From Mechercharimyces sp. CAU 1602 (GTDB lineage Bacteria; Bacillota; Bacilli; Thermoactinomycetales; JANTPT01), in NCBI RefSeq assembly GCF_024753565.1, contig NZ_JANTPT010000001.1, forward strand, positions 1,026,513-1,090,512: a stretch of 64,000 nucleotides of DNA. Direction: 5' to 3'. This document shows, in pieces, positions 44,501 to 53,847 of this stretch (positions are counted from its first letter, which is position 1; every line of letters starts with the position of its first letter). A program made the position numbers and the translations under genes. The notes beneath the pieces were generated by a model. It was given only the letters and a program-made list of their open reading frames with translations, was not told where the DNA came from and ran no database searches.

Positions 44501-45151
44501 ATGTTCACCAAATTTAATAATATTGACGACAAGAAGCGAGAGAGGATACTTAATGCCGCAATTAAAGAGTTCTCTCTGAAGGGGTACGCTCAAGCTTCGA
44601 CTAACGAAATAGTAAAGGCATCGGCAATCTCAAAAGGAATTCTTTTTCACTATTTCAATAATAAAAAGCAGCTATACTTGTATGTGTATGATTACGGATT
44701 TGAACTTCTGTCCAGTCACTTTTACAATTACTTGGATCGAGATGAACCTGATGTTTTGAAGAGGTTAGAGCAATCGATGCGCATCAAACTAAGGCTTCTA
44801 AAGAGGTATCCGCATTTGTTTCTTTTTTTTGAACGAGCGATTATCGAAGATGCCGTTGATGTTAAAAAGGATTTAGAGGAACGGAAAAATCAGCAAACTG
44901 AACAAGGATACCAGTACTTGTACAACGGGATTGATCTCGGTTTATTTAAAGACGATATCGATACTACACAAGCTTTAAAAGTAATCGTGTGGTCTCTCGA
45001 AGGAATAAGCAACCAATACTTCAGCCGTGCGAGAGCAACTTCTTCCCATACGATTAATTATGAAGACGTTTTTGGTGAAGTAAAACGATCTCTAGATCTG
45101 TTTCGTACTTGTTTTTATAAAGAGGGGGAAGGCGACAATGAACGTCATTGA
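44501..45151 (+). CDS. TetR-family transcriptional regulator
   Basis: 216 residues. N-terminal helix-turn-helix RERILNAAIKEFSLKGYAQASTNEIVKAS...LFHYFNNKKQLYLYV (13-60) and a helical ligand-binding part. ATG at 44501 follows AAGGA; an upstream extension has no ribosome binding site and overlaps the promoter. It overlaps the ABC ATPase gene by 14 bases, so it probably controls the transporter and itself. Confidence 0.88.
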   Translation: MFTKFNNIDDKKRERILNAAIKEFSLKGYAQASTNEIVKASAISKGILFHYFNNKKQLYLYVYDYGFELLSSHFYNYLDRDEPDVLKRLEQSMRIKLRLLKRYPHLFLFFERAIIEDAVDVKKDLEERKNQQTEQGYQYLYNGIDLGLFKDDIDTTQALKVIVWSLEGISNQYFSRARATSSHTINYEDVFGEVKRSLDLFRTCFYKEGEGDNERH

Positions 45152-46046
45152 GTTAAACAGTTTAACAAAAATGTACGGACAAGAGCGGGGGATACTGGAT
45201 GTGAGTTTTCATGTAGAGGAAGGAGAGATTTTCGGATTTATTGGCCCCAATGGAGCAGGTAAGTCGACTACGATTCGCACTTTGCTATCGCTCATTTATC
45301 CGACAAGCGGTAGCGCAACTATTTTTGGCAAAGATATCGTACAATCTGCCCCGGAAATTAAAAAGGAGATTGGATATTTGCCATCTGAGGTGTTTTACTA
45401 TGACAACATGAGAGTGAAAGACTTACTCCGTTATTCAGCTAGTTTCTATAAGAAAGATTGTCACCAACGGATCCAACATCTCGCCGATACGCTTAACCTC
45501 GATTTGGAGCGGAAGATTGATGACCTCTCTTTTGGCAACAAAAAAAAGGTGGGAATCGTGCAGGGATTATTACATTCCCCCAAGTTAATCATTCTAGATG
45601 AACCAACAAGCGGGCTTGATCCCTTGATGCAACAAACCTTTTTCGATTTATTACGCGAGGAGAACAAGCGTGGAGCCACAATATTATTCTCTTCCCATAT
45701 TTTAAGTGAGGTTCAAAAGCTTTGTGATCGTGTTGCGATTATAAAAGAGGGGCGTTTGGTCAAGGTGGAAAAAATAAGTGAATTGAAAGAGAACAGTCCC
45801 AAAAAAGTAGAGTTGGAAACGGTTTCCCATACCGCACTCGAATCTTTTGATCTTCCTGGTATTAGTAATCTGGAAAGGAAAGAGGAAGTAATTAGTTTCC
45901 TTTATCGAGGTAATATTAATCCTCTCATGCAGAAGTTGGCGGCAATAGAAATCCTTACACTCAGCATAGAGGAGCCCGATTTGGAGGAAATCTTCATGCA
46001 TTACTATCAAAAGGAGAATATGAGCGATGAACATCTTTCTTCATGA
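45138..46046 (+). CDS. ABC transporter ATP-binding protein
   Basis: 302 residues: Walker A GPNGAGKST (35-43), signature LSFGNKKKVGI, Walker B LIILDEPTSGLDP, H-loop SSHILSE. A C-terminal extension of about 90 residues is of the type in ABC-2 drug or lantibiotic exporters. It overlaps both neighbours. Confidence 0.93.
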   Translation: MNVIELNSLTKMYGQERGILDVSFHVEEGEIFGFIGPNGAGKSTTIRTLLSLIYPTSGSATIFGKDIVQSAPEIKKEIGYLPSEVFYYDNMRVKDLLRYSASFYKKDCHQRIQHLADTLNLDLERKIDDLSFGNKKKVGIVQGLLHSPKLIILDEPTSGLDPLMQQTFFDLLREENKRGATILFSSHILSEVQKLCDRVAIIKEGRLVKVEKISELKENSPKKVELETVSHTALESFDLPGISNLERKEEVISFLYRGNINPLMQKLAAIEILTLSIEEPDLEEIFMHYYQKENMSDEHLSS

Positions 46047-46824
46047 GCTAAAAGCCCACCGCAATGCCACGCTCATCTGGTCGCTTTCTCTTTCCATGTT
46101 AATCGCATTTTTCATGTCTATGTATCCTGCTATCGCCAAAGAAGCGGAAGATTTTAAAGAATTATTAGCTGGCTATCCTCCCGAGTTTTTAGCGGCTTTT
46201 GGGATCGCGCTTGATTCAATCACTTCACTCCTCGGTTACTATTCCTATGTATTTCTATATATTGTGTTATGTACCGCGATCCAAGGGATGCATTTAGGAA
46301 TCTCGATTCTCTCTAAGGAAGCACGTGAACAGACGGCTGATTTTCTTCTCACAAAACCAATTGCACGCACTACCATTGTGACTGCCAAATTGTTCGCAGC
46401 GATCACATTAATTGTACTAACAAATGCAATTTATATGGGTGCGGCGGCGCTTACTCTTATGGTTGTAGGGGAGGAGTCGTTCTCCACAACTACTTTTCTA
46501 CTTATCACCAGTAGCTCGTTATGGGTAGCGTTCATGTTTTTTGCTTTCGGCATTTGTTTATCCGTCGTTCTGCGTCGAGTAAAAGCAGTGGTTTCATTCT
46601 CACTTGGGATTGTCTTTTCTTTTTTTGTCTTAAGTATGTTGGCATCTGCTATGGGAAAGGATGCCTTATCCTATTTCACACCTTTCCTTTATTATGATAC
46701 AGCCTATATTTTGAAACACAAAGCATACGAACTCAAATTTGTCATTATTCAACTCGGCTTTATCATCACCACGATTACGGCAACCTATCTAATCTATATA
46801 AAGAAAGATATTGATTCTGTATAA
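46027..46824 (+). CDS. ABC-2 type permease, first
   Basis: 265 residues with six hydrophobic helices and the LLTKPIARTTIVTAKL segment between helices, typical of ABC-2 permeases. Its equal length and similar layout to the next gene show they are paralogues forming a heterodimer. Overlaps the ATPase gene by 20 bases. Confidence 0.85.
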   Translation: MNIFLHELKAHRNATLIWSLSLSMLIAFFMSMYPAIAKEAEDFKELLAGYPPEFLAAFGIALDSITSLLGYYSYVFLYIVLCTAIQGMHLGISILSKEAREQTADFLLTKPIARTTIVTAKLFAAITLIVLTNAIYMGAAALTLMVVGEESFSTTTFLLITSSSLWVAFMFFAFGICLSVVLRRVKAVVSFSLGIVFSFFVLSMLASAMGKDALSYFTPFLYYDTAYILKHKAYELKFVIIQLGFIITTITATYLIYIKKDIDSV

Positions 46825-46836
46825 GGGGGTGGGGGA

Positions 46837-47634
46837 ATGAGCTTGTTTTTTCATGAATTAAAATCTAAATGGAAAGCTTTGTTTTTCTGGTGTCTGGGTG
46901 CAAGTGCTCTGGTTGTCTCCGGAATGAGTGAATATAGCGGACTACAGGGCACAGGAGAGTCGATGAACGAGTTGATCGCTCAGATGCCAGAATCGCTCCA
47001 AGCGATCTTAGGAACAGGAACACTTGATCTATCCACAGCCACAGGTTACTTCGGGATGTTATTTTCGTATCTGATTTTGATTACTACGATCCATGCGGTC
47101 TTACTAGGCACAAGTACGATTGTAAAAGAAGAGCGCGAGCGAACAGCAGAATTTCTTATGGTAAAACCGATCTCCCGCAGTCGTGTACTCACACATAAGC
47201 TGCTTGCTGCTGGATGTAATCTCTTGCTCCTCAATGGAGCCAGCACCATAACGGCAGTAATCAGCATCTCTGTTTTTGCTACCGAAGGAGAATCGAGTAA
47301 GCATGTTGTAATGCTGATGATAGGAATGCTGTTGACACAATTAATTTTCTTTACACTGGGCATTACTATAGCTACATGGGGAAAGTGGTTAAAACGCAGT
47401 ACCATCATCGGAGCAACACTCTTACTTATCTGCTATCTCCTGTCTATCGCTATTGATTTAAATCCAAGTTTTGAAGCACTGAGCTACGTGACACCTTTTA
47501 AATACTTCGAAGCCAAAGTTATCTTAAACGAAGGCTCCTTAGACCCACTCTTTCTTACTATTTCATTTATCGTGATTGTGCTGAGCATACTTGGGAGCTA
47601 CTCTTTATATAAGAGACGTGATCTACAAATATGA
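46837..47634 (+). CDS. ABC-2 type permease, second
   Basis: 265 residues, six helices, with FLMVKPISRSRVLTHKLLA parallel to the first permease. Last gene of the tetR-ABC operon. Substrate unknown; export of a drug, peptide or lipid is usual for the family. Confidence 0.85.
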   Translation: MSLFFHELKSKWKALFFWCLGASALVVSGMSEYSGLQGTGESMNELIAQMPESLQAILGTGTLDLSTATGYFGMLFSYLILITTIHAVLLGTSTIVKEERERTAEFLMVKPISRSRVLTHKLLAAGCNLLLLNGASTITAVISISVFATEGESSKHVVMLMIGMLLTQLIFFTLGITIATWGKWLKRSTIIGATLLLICYLLSIAIDLNPSFEALSYVTPFKYFEAKVILNEGSLDPLFLTISFIVIVLSILGSYSLYKRRDLQI

Positions 47635-47642
47635 AGTTAATC

Positions 47643-47689
47643 AAAATAAGAGGACAGAGAGGATTTTCCGCTCTCTGTCCTCTTATTTT
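47643..47689. terminator. Strong bidirectional terminator of the ABC operon
   Basis: AAAATAAGAGGACAGAGAG (47643-47661) pairs exactly with 47671-47689. Confidence 0.92.
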
Positions 47690-47696
47690 GCACTTA

Positions 47697-47745
47697 GTTA
47701 CGTTATATTCACTTAACGTAACAAAAGAATGATTTTGTTACGTTA
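47697..47745. repeat. Three copies of GTTACGTTA
   Basis: GTTACGTTA occurs at 47697-47705, as its complement TAACGTAAC at 47714-47722, and again directly at 47737-47745. The first two make a perfect inverted repeat with an eight-base spacer. Probable protein-binding sites; binder unknown. Confidence 0.6.
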
Positions 47746-48102
47746 TATATTCGGAATCGAAAAAAGCGGGCTTCATATTCCTTTTTTAAGAGCATTTATT
47801 TCAAAAAACGTCCTATACCATTAAAACGATATAAACCTCCTTATATGCTAAATAAGCGCCTATAACGAGGTGATACCCACTTGAGATGAATTTTCTTCAA
47901 TAACGCCACCCGATAAATCTCTTAATTACCTTATATAGTAAAAAATATAGTAAAAAATACTTGGATCGGTATACTTCCCTCACGATCTGTACAAGGGAAA
48001 TATGTCTAAATTCACTTTGTATAGTCTACTTATTATTTCTATCCAAGCAGTAACTATTTACATTCATATACTGTATTAAACGAATAGAAAGGAATGTGTA
48101 GA
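47746..48102. other. AT-rich intergenic region upstream of the radical SAM cassette
   Basis: No convincing gene. It holds a short tandem repeat (ATATAGTAAAAA twice near 47935-47958) and one 25-residue hydrophobic frame at 48002-48079 behind a GGGAAA site that is too weak to call. It is likely to carry the cassette promoter. Confidence 0.5.
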
Positions 48103-48597
48103 TTGAGCCATTACTTTAGTAAAAAGAAATTAGCACAAAAGAAAAGGAAGTTTCCACGAAAAGCAGACCCCGGTACTGTTAATCCGGATAATATAGGGGA
48201 TTTTTTCTCCGATCCTTCACAGGGTGGCACCGATGATGTGATAACTGCTACGGGACCTGCTCCGTCACCTCTCCCTTCTATGGTTTCACCTGATATCATC
48301 GCTAGTATTGGAAATGTACAAACCTTTGATTTACAAACATTTAACCCCCAAAGTATGTCTGTAATCGAATTAACTAGACAATCCGTCGTGGTCACCGTAG
48401 GCAGAGGATTAAGAGAGCTCCCTCTCATACGTTTAGAAGCAGGCGAAGGCGCAGTTGTACTTTTTAATGATGTATCAGGTAGACCAGCCGCGTCCTTAAT
48501 CGTTCAAGGTAATTTATCCCTTAATCATCGATTGCGCCGGGTAATCTTAAATACCGGTGAATTTGTTGCTGTTATTCGATCTCAACGCTCCTCCTAA
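48103..48597 (+). CDS. Unrecognised 164-residue protein heading the radical SAM cassette
   Basis: The N-terminus (1-20) is very basic (SKKKLAQKKRKFPRK), then an acidic, Gly/Asp/Pro-rich linker (22-55) and a beta-type C-terminal domain (90-164) with regular strand spacing. No cysteine, no membrane segment and no known leader motif is seen. TTG at 48103 follows AAAGGA by nine bases. It lies 50 bases before the radical SAM gene on the same strand and could be its substrate or partner; this is inference. Confidence 0.55.
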   Translation: MSHYFSKKKLAQKKRKFPRKADPGTVNPDNIGDFFSDPSQGGTDDVITATGPAPSPLPSMVSPDIIASIGNVQTFDLQTFNPQSMSVIELTRQSVVVTVGRGLRELPLIRLEAGEGAVVLFNDVSGRPAASLIVQGNLSLNHRLRRVILNTGEFVAVIRSQRSS

Positions 48598-48647
48598 CAA
48601 AACTAAAATTACCACTTGCTTTAATCTCGCAGAAAGGAAGTGTATTA

Positions 48648-50534
48648 GTGCAAATTGCACTCGTTAACATGCCATTCGGCTCTTTAGATCGGCCACCCAT
48701 CGGAATTAGCCTTTTAAAATCCCAAGTCGAACTTCAAGGCCATTCATGTAAAAATCTTTTCTTAAATCTGAAACTCGTTGACTACATTGGTGTTGCAACT
48801 TTTAACCACATATCAAATACCATCCCCTCATTACTAATTGGGGAATGGCTCTTTTCCTCCTCTCTCTTTCCAAATAAGCAAAAAGAAGAGGAATATCTGA
48901 AACTCATTCCAGAACGTTTGGGTTATCGAACCCCCATCTATTCTTCAGAAAATCTACTTCAAATAAAGCAAAAAATCTCTATATATTTAGATGATTGCAT
49001 CGATGACTATCCCTGGATCGATTTTGATCTTATCGGCTTTACTTCTGTCTTCGAACAAAACGCGGCCTCTCTAGCACTAGCCAAGCGAATCAAGGAAAGG
49101 TGGCCGCAAAAAAAAGTTATTATTGGAGGAGCTAATTGCGAGGGGCCTATGGGAGTAGCCATGATCAAGGCATTTCCCTTTCTCGATTTTATTTGTCAAG
49201 GAGAAGGAGATCTATCCTTTCCTATATTAGTTGATCGGATCGCAAGCAATGGCTCCACAGATGATATACCAGGTATCCTTACGCCTGTCAATACAGATAA
49301 ACCCTCCCCCCACAAAGCCAATATGGTAACAAATCTCGATCAACTACCTTATCCAGACTACACGGACTACTTCGAGCAGTTCTGTGATGCTGGCTTATCC
49401 GCTTTGCTAAAACCAGTCATCCCTTTTGAAACTTCACGTGGATGCTGGTGGGGTGAAAAATCCCATTGTACGTTTTGTGGATTAAATGGATTAAATATGC
49501 GCTTTCGAAGCAAAAATTCAGAAAGAGCGATTCAGGAAATTGAAACCCTCCGCAATAAATACCACGAGCATACAACAAGCATGGCTGCTGTAGATAACAT
49601 CATAGATTATAAATATTTTCAAGACTTTATTCCGAAGTTAATTGAATTGGATCTCGGAGTAGATCTATTTTATGAAACGAAAGCAAATATCAAACGAGAG
49701 CAGCTGGATTTAATAAAGAAAGCTGGATTTACCTCCATTCAACCTGGCATTGAAAGTTTAATTACCGACGTTCTCAAAAGGATGAGAAAAGGGATTACGA
49801 TGTTACAAAACGTTCGTCTATTGAAGTGGTGTGAAGAGTTCGGAATCACACCTGCGTGGAATATTCTCTTTGGCTTTCCTGGAGAAAATCCAGCGGACTA
49901 CCAACACATAGGGAAAGAGATGATTCCTAAATTGGTTCACTTTCACCCTCCATTAGCATGTGCTTCTTTTCGCTTAGATCGATTCAGTCCTTATTTTGAC
50001 TACTCTGCACAGCATGGCATAATCAATGTGAAATACAATCGGGTATACAAATACATTTACTCAGAGCTAACCGATGCCGAAAGGGAAAAACTAGCGTATT
50101 ACTTTGAATTCGAATATGATGATCAACGTCAACCGTCTTCCTATACGCAAATGCTACAAAAAGCTGTTTATTCATGGAAAGAGAAATATGACTCCTGTTT
50201 TTTCTGTTTCGTGAAAATCCCTAATGGTATCCGTTTTTTTGATAACCGTACAAACGCAGACGGAGATATCTACGACTTATATGGATGGGAAGCTGAACTT
50301 TATCAAAGTGTGGATGATATCAAAACGGCCAGTGGAGTTCACCCGATGTTTCAAAGTGCAAAAAAAACCATTACAGTAGAACAGATAGAAGCCAAATTGG
50401 ACGAATTTGTTGCTAAAGGATGGGCCCTACATGAAGGTGGGCGCTATCTCGCTTTAGCGATCCCAGAGGGTATATATTCTTTACCCGATGAAATGCTCGA
50501 CCTGCTTCAAGAGCATGGTTCCTCCCCACGATGA
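48648..50534 (+). CDS. RiPP maturation radical SAM C-methyltransferase (B12-dependent type)
   Basis: 628 residues. An N-terminal cobalamin-binding-like domain (about 1-210) begins IALVNMPFGSLDRPPIG and contains LNLKL and IGEWLF, as in the ocin-type family. The radical SAM core has C266, C274 and C277 in GCWWGEKSHCTFCGLNG, the unusual CX7CX2C spacing of this family in place of CX3CX2C. It is expected to methylate unactivated carbons of a ribosomal peptide using SAM and cobalamin. GTG start follows AAAGGAAG by seven bases. No leader peptidase, transporter or classical precursor is adjacent. Confidence 0.85.
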   Translation: MQIALVNMPFGSLDRPPIGISLLKSQVELQGHSCKNLFLNLKLVDYIGVATFNHISNTIPSLLIGEWLFSSSLFPNKQKEEEYLKLIPERLGYRTPIYSSENLLQIKQKISIYLDDCIDDYPWIDFDLIGFTSVFEQNAASLALAKRIKERWPQKKVIIGGANCEGPMGVAMIKAFPFLDFICQGEGDLSFPILVDRIASNGSTDDIPGILTPVNTDKPSPHKANMVTNLDQLPYPDYTDYFEQFCDAGLSALLKPVIPFETSRGCWWGEKSHCTFCGLNGLNMRFRSKNSERAIQEIETLRNKYHEHTTSMAAVDNIIDYKYFQDFIPKLIELDLGVDLFYETKANIKREQLDLIKKAGFTSIQPGIESLITDVLKRMRKGITMLQNVRLLKWCEEFGITPAWNILFGFPGENPADYQHIGKEMIPKLVHFHPPLACASFRLDRFSPYFDYSAQHGIINVKYNRVYKYIYSELTDAEREKLAYYFEFEYDDQRQPSSYTQMLQKAVYSWKEKYDSCFFCFVKIPNGIRFFDNRTNADGDIYDLYGWEAELYQSVDDIKTASGVHPMFQSAKKTITVEQIEAKLDEFVAKGWALHEGGRYLALAIPEGIYSLPDEMLDLLQEHGSSPR

Positions 50535-50706
50535 CTATCTAGCTGAATTCATCAGCACCCCTCCTCTTTTGTCCTATCTAGGAATCAAGAATCCACTTTT
50601 CATGGTGTTCTACACTTCCATAATTTCTATTTTCTCATACTATATTATGATCGATCATTTCTAATTATCGAGATGATCTATTTCATAGGATTAGAAAGGG
50701 GTGTTA

Positions 50707-51504
50707 ATGTTGCAAGGGTTGAAAAGAAAGACTCACCTACCCTTTTTTCAATTGAATCGTCCTTTGTATAACAAACACTTACCCCTCGTTATATTTTGGA
50801 GTCCGAAAAGTGGGTGTACGACAATTACCAAATGGTTTTTCTACCAAATAGGTCTTCTTGATACAGCTTTGCGTTATGATCCATGGATTCATCGGTATCG
50901 GGGCGTTTACTACGGAAAAAATCCGCATTACCTGAAGGAGCTTAAGGAAAGTTTATCTAGTGGGGTGAAGAAATCATATAAATTGGTTCGCAATCCCTAT
51001 ACAAGAGCAGTTAGTTCGTACCTTCATGCTTGTCAACACAGGGTAGAGTGGCGGGAAATGAATCAATATATTAACGGAGAGGAGATAAGCCAACAAGGAA
51101 TCTCATTCAAAGAGTTTTTGTACTACGTTAAATATAAAGGACCAAGCAAGCATGTAATAGATGCTCATATATCACGACAATTTATGGAGGGAGAAAAAAA
51201 GTGGGTAAGAGACTATATCTATTTGGAAAACCTCTCGCAAGAGCTTAGAAAACTCGAGCGGATCCACCAATTGAAACAATCGCCGATAATGCGCCTCGCT
51301 CAATCCCATCATCATAGAAAGAGAAAACCTGTCTCAAAAATGAACGATCATTTAGCTACTCAGAAAAATACACCTCATTCCCTCCCAGAGATAATTCCTG
51401 CTTATCGATCATTTTATGATCAAGAAGCGATCGCATTGGTTCAAAAAATATATCGCATAGACTTCGAAATCTATCGATACCCATTAAAGCCAATGATTGA
51501 TTGA
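50707..51504 (+). CDS. Sulfotransferase family protein
   Basis: 265 residues. SPKSGCTTITKW (32-43) is the PAPS 5'-phosphosulfate loop and LVRNPYTRAVSSYL (93-106) the 3'-phosphate motif with R95 and S103. This is the family-2 carbohydrate/peptide-type sulfotransferase fold, rare in Bacillales. ATG at 50707 follows AAAGGG. It lies 172 bases after the radical SAM gene, on the same strand with no terminator found between; a shared pathway is inferred. Confidence 0.8.
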   Translation: MLQGLKRKTHLPFFQLNRPLYNKHLPLVIFWSPKSGCTTITKWFFYQIGLLDTALRYDPWIHRYRGVYYGKNPHYLKELKESLSSGVKKSYKLVRNPYTRAVSSYLHACQHRVEWREMNQYINGEEISQQGISFKEFLYYVKYKGPSKHVIDAHISRQFMEGEKKWVRDYIYLENLSQELRKLERIHQLKQSPIMRLAQSHHHRKRKPVSKMNDHLATQKNTPHSLPEIIPAYRSFYDQEAIALVQKIYRIDFEIYRYPLKPMID

Positions 51505-51639
51505 GGTGACTGACTCTATATGGAGTATCGCGAAAACGTATCATAAATTGATCATAATTTCTCATACATTCCCTGCCCAAGATTGCGCTTGTCGGCATTA
51601 GACCCACTGCTGTCCGGAATGACGGAGACTAGACGACAG

Positions 51640-51681
51640 AAATTAAAAGTCATCTGCACCAATGCAGATGACTTTTAATTT
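51640..51681. terminator. Bidirectional terminator
   Basis: AAATTAAAAGTCATCTGCA (51640-51658) pairs exactly with 51663-51681. It separates the radical SAM cassette from the convergent subtilase gene. Confidence 0.9.
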
Positions 51682-51757
51682 GAAATCTGTATTAATCAAA
51701 CATGAAGCTTGCTACATACTCCTCTAATAGCCCTGTAAATCGCAGTAGTTCAGCTCT

Positions 51758-53407
51758 TTACTTACTAGTAGCATTTATTCCCCAAACGGAAATTTCTGCA
51801 GCTGAAGTCCATGGTTGACCATGTTTTTCAGATAATGCTACTAATTTTAGATACCTCCCTGTTTCAGGGGAGATTTCTATCACTTTTTCTTCTTTATCAA
51901 AATTGAAGCTTCCTGAAGCTACAGGGGTACCCCAATCAGTTAGATCGTCACTTATATAAATCTCGTATTCTTTTATCATGCCATGATCTGAATTATCTTG
52001 GCGTGGCAAATAGCTAAATTGATTCATTTCATACCGAGACCCTAAATCGATTTGAACTTCATGAGGGGGATAAGGATCAGGATGTCCCTGCCATTTTGTA
52101 TGCCAGAAGGTATTAGGATTATTATCGAAAACATTTACAGCTCTCCCGTCTTCAGCAACGGTTTCTTCACTATCAGTAAAGACAAGAGACCAATTTTCTT
52201 TTGGAATCTCTCTTGGTTCATCCGGATTCGCATGTACTTTCACAGATTCGAAAGCATTGATTCGTCCGTAAGTCCAGTACGTTCCTGTTCCAGGAATATC
52301 GTCAGCAGTACTTTCTAACACATTTCGAATTTCCACATTTCCTAATCCTTGTGATGCAAGTAAACCTGCTACTCCTGCTGTATGAGGGGACGCCATTGAA
52401 GTTCCGCTTTTCTTCCCATACCCCCCGCCAAGTGTAGTTGACATGATAGAAACTCCTGGAGCAGATACATCTACCCAGTCCCCATAGGTGGAAAAGGAAG
52501 CTTTACGATCATTAGAATCTGTCGCTGCAACTGCAATGGAATTTTCGTAGTATGCTGGATATATAGGAGAAGTACCCCCTGAATTCCCCGCAGCACAAAC
52601 CACAACAGACCCCTTAGACCAGGCATATTTCACTGCATCTTCTACTAATCGAGAACCACCACCGCCACCTAAACTTAAATTTAATACTTCTGCTCCTTGA
52701 TCTGCTGCATAAATGATTCCTTGTGCTACTTGAGCCCAAGTGCCTCCACCTGATGCATTTAATACGCGCACAGGCAGAATATTTACTTCGGGAGCTACAC
52801 CAGCTACTCCCCGATTATTATTTGTCACAGCTGCAATGGTTCCAGCTACATGAGTTCCATGACCGTGTTCATCGTAAGCATTATCATCATTGCTAACAAA
52901 ATCGTATCCTGGTAGTACCTTACCCTGTAAATCAAGGTGATCCGTCTGTACGCCTGTATCTAACACAGCGACAACAACATCATTCGTTCCCTTCGTAATA
53001 TCCCACGCATCCTCGGCTTCCATCTTTTGTGGTCCGTATTGGTCAGACAAATAGAGAGGATCATTAGGAGTCCAAAGCGCTTTATAGTGCCCATTTATCT
53101 CAGCATATTCTACTTCTTTCATGCCTTCATAATCTTTTATTGCTTGTTGAACCGTTCGATTCTTTACTTCTACAACATCAAAATGTAACGACTGGTTTCT
53201 AGAAATAAGCTTTGAATCCTCTGATTCGTGTAATTGTGTTCTTATTTTCGTAGACACTTCCGATTTAAACTTAATAATGATTTGACTAGATTCTTGTTTA
53301 GACTGCTCTGTTTTTGAACGATTAGAATCTGATGCAAATCCAACAGAAGAGGATATTACCATACTGATCGCCAAAAGCATACTAAATATCCACATTAAGT
53401 GTTTCAA
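51758..53407 (-). CDS. Secreted subtilisin-like serine protease with discoidin domain
   Basis: 549 residues from the TTG at 53407, which follows GGAGGTG. Signal peptide to about 25, an I9-type propeptide (40-110), and the S8 domain with D150, H183, oxyanion N275 and S337 (GTSMASPH). The C-terminal 145 residues are a F5/8 type C (discoidin) domain (NPNTFWHTKWQG...EVQIDLG...GRYLKLVAL), a carbohydrate or surface-binding module. Calcium-site loops of subtilases are present. A role in processing surface proteins of this region is possible but unproven. Confidence 0.9.
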   Translation of the reverse strand: MKHLMWIFSMLLAISMVISSSVGFASDSNRSKTEQSKQESSQIIIKFKSEVSTKIRTQLHESEDSKLISRNQSLHFDVVEVKNRTVQQAIKDYEGMKEVEYAEINGHYKALWTPNDPLYLSDQYGPQKMEAEDAWDITKGTNDVVVAVLDTGVQTDHLDLQGKVLPGYDFVSNDDNAYDEHGHGTHVAGTIAAVTNNNRGVAGVAPEVNILPVRVLNASGGGTWAQVAQGIIYAADQGAEVLNLSLGGGGGSRLVEDAVKYAWSKGSVVVCAAGNSGGTSPIYPAYYENSIAVAATDSNDRKASFSTYGDWVDVSAPGVSIMSTTLGGGYGKKSGTSMASPHTAGVAGLLASQGLGNVEIRNVLESTADDIPGTGTYWTYGRINAFESVKVHANPDEPREIPKENWSLVFTDSEETVAEDGRAVNVFDNNPNTFWHTKWQGHPDPYPPHEVQIDLGSRYEMNQFSYLPRQDNSDHGMIKEYEIYISDDLTDWGTPVASGSFNFDKEEKVIEISPETGRYLKLVALSEKHGQPWTSAAEISVWGINATSK

Positions 53408-53589
53408 AAATAGCACCTCCGGTATATTTTTTAATAGAAAAGCATTTGTTTTCACAAATTATCTATTCGAATCATTGGTATATATCGATTTAAATCGACA
53501 ACCAACTCTATATTATGAAAAAATGTTAGCAAGTGTGACAAGTTCATAGTTGAATTCTATATGATTGCAGACCAAACAGACTATAAAAA

Positions 53590-53785
53590 AATAGAGAAAT
53601 AACATTGAATATTTAATCAATAAATATTAAGAGATTGAGAATTCGAATTCGATTTTAAAGGGGGATTATATATGATAAAGTGGCTCCAAGTTGAGGTCAT
53701 CTTCACCCTATTGTTTTCGCTTGCAACTGCGGGGAATTTAGATGCGGTACATGCAGAGGGAGCAGAAACCAACCTCCTATCCTGA
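53590..53785 (+). pseudogene. Truncated duplicate of the SGNH hydrolase 5' end
   Basis: The leader (GAATATTTAATCA, GATTGAGAATTC, AAAGGGGGATTAT) and the first 33 codons from the ATG at 53672 are nearly those of the intact gene at 56113: MIKWLQVEVIFTLLF...DAVHAEGAETN. After that the frame reads LLS and stops. Only the signal peptide region remains. Confidence 0.8.
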
Positions 53786-53847
53786 CGATCATAAACCAAG
53801 AATCATCTGCAAATGCCAAAAACCATCGGTTTCAAATTTTCAGTAAA

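Noticed and set aside
48002-48079. 25-residue hydrophobic peptide frame before the radical SAM cassette
   Set aside because: The ribosome binding site is poor and too close to the start, and there is no leader/core structure; AT-rich DNA gives such frames by chance.
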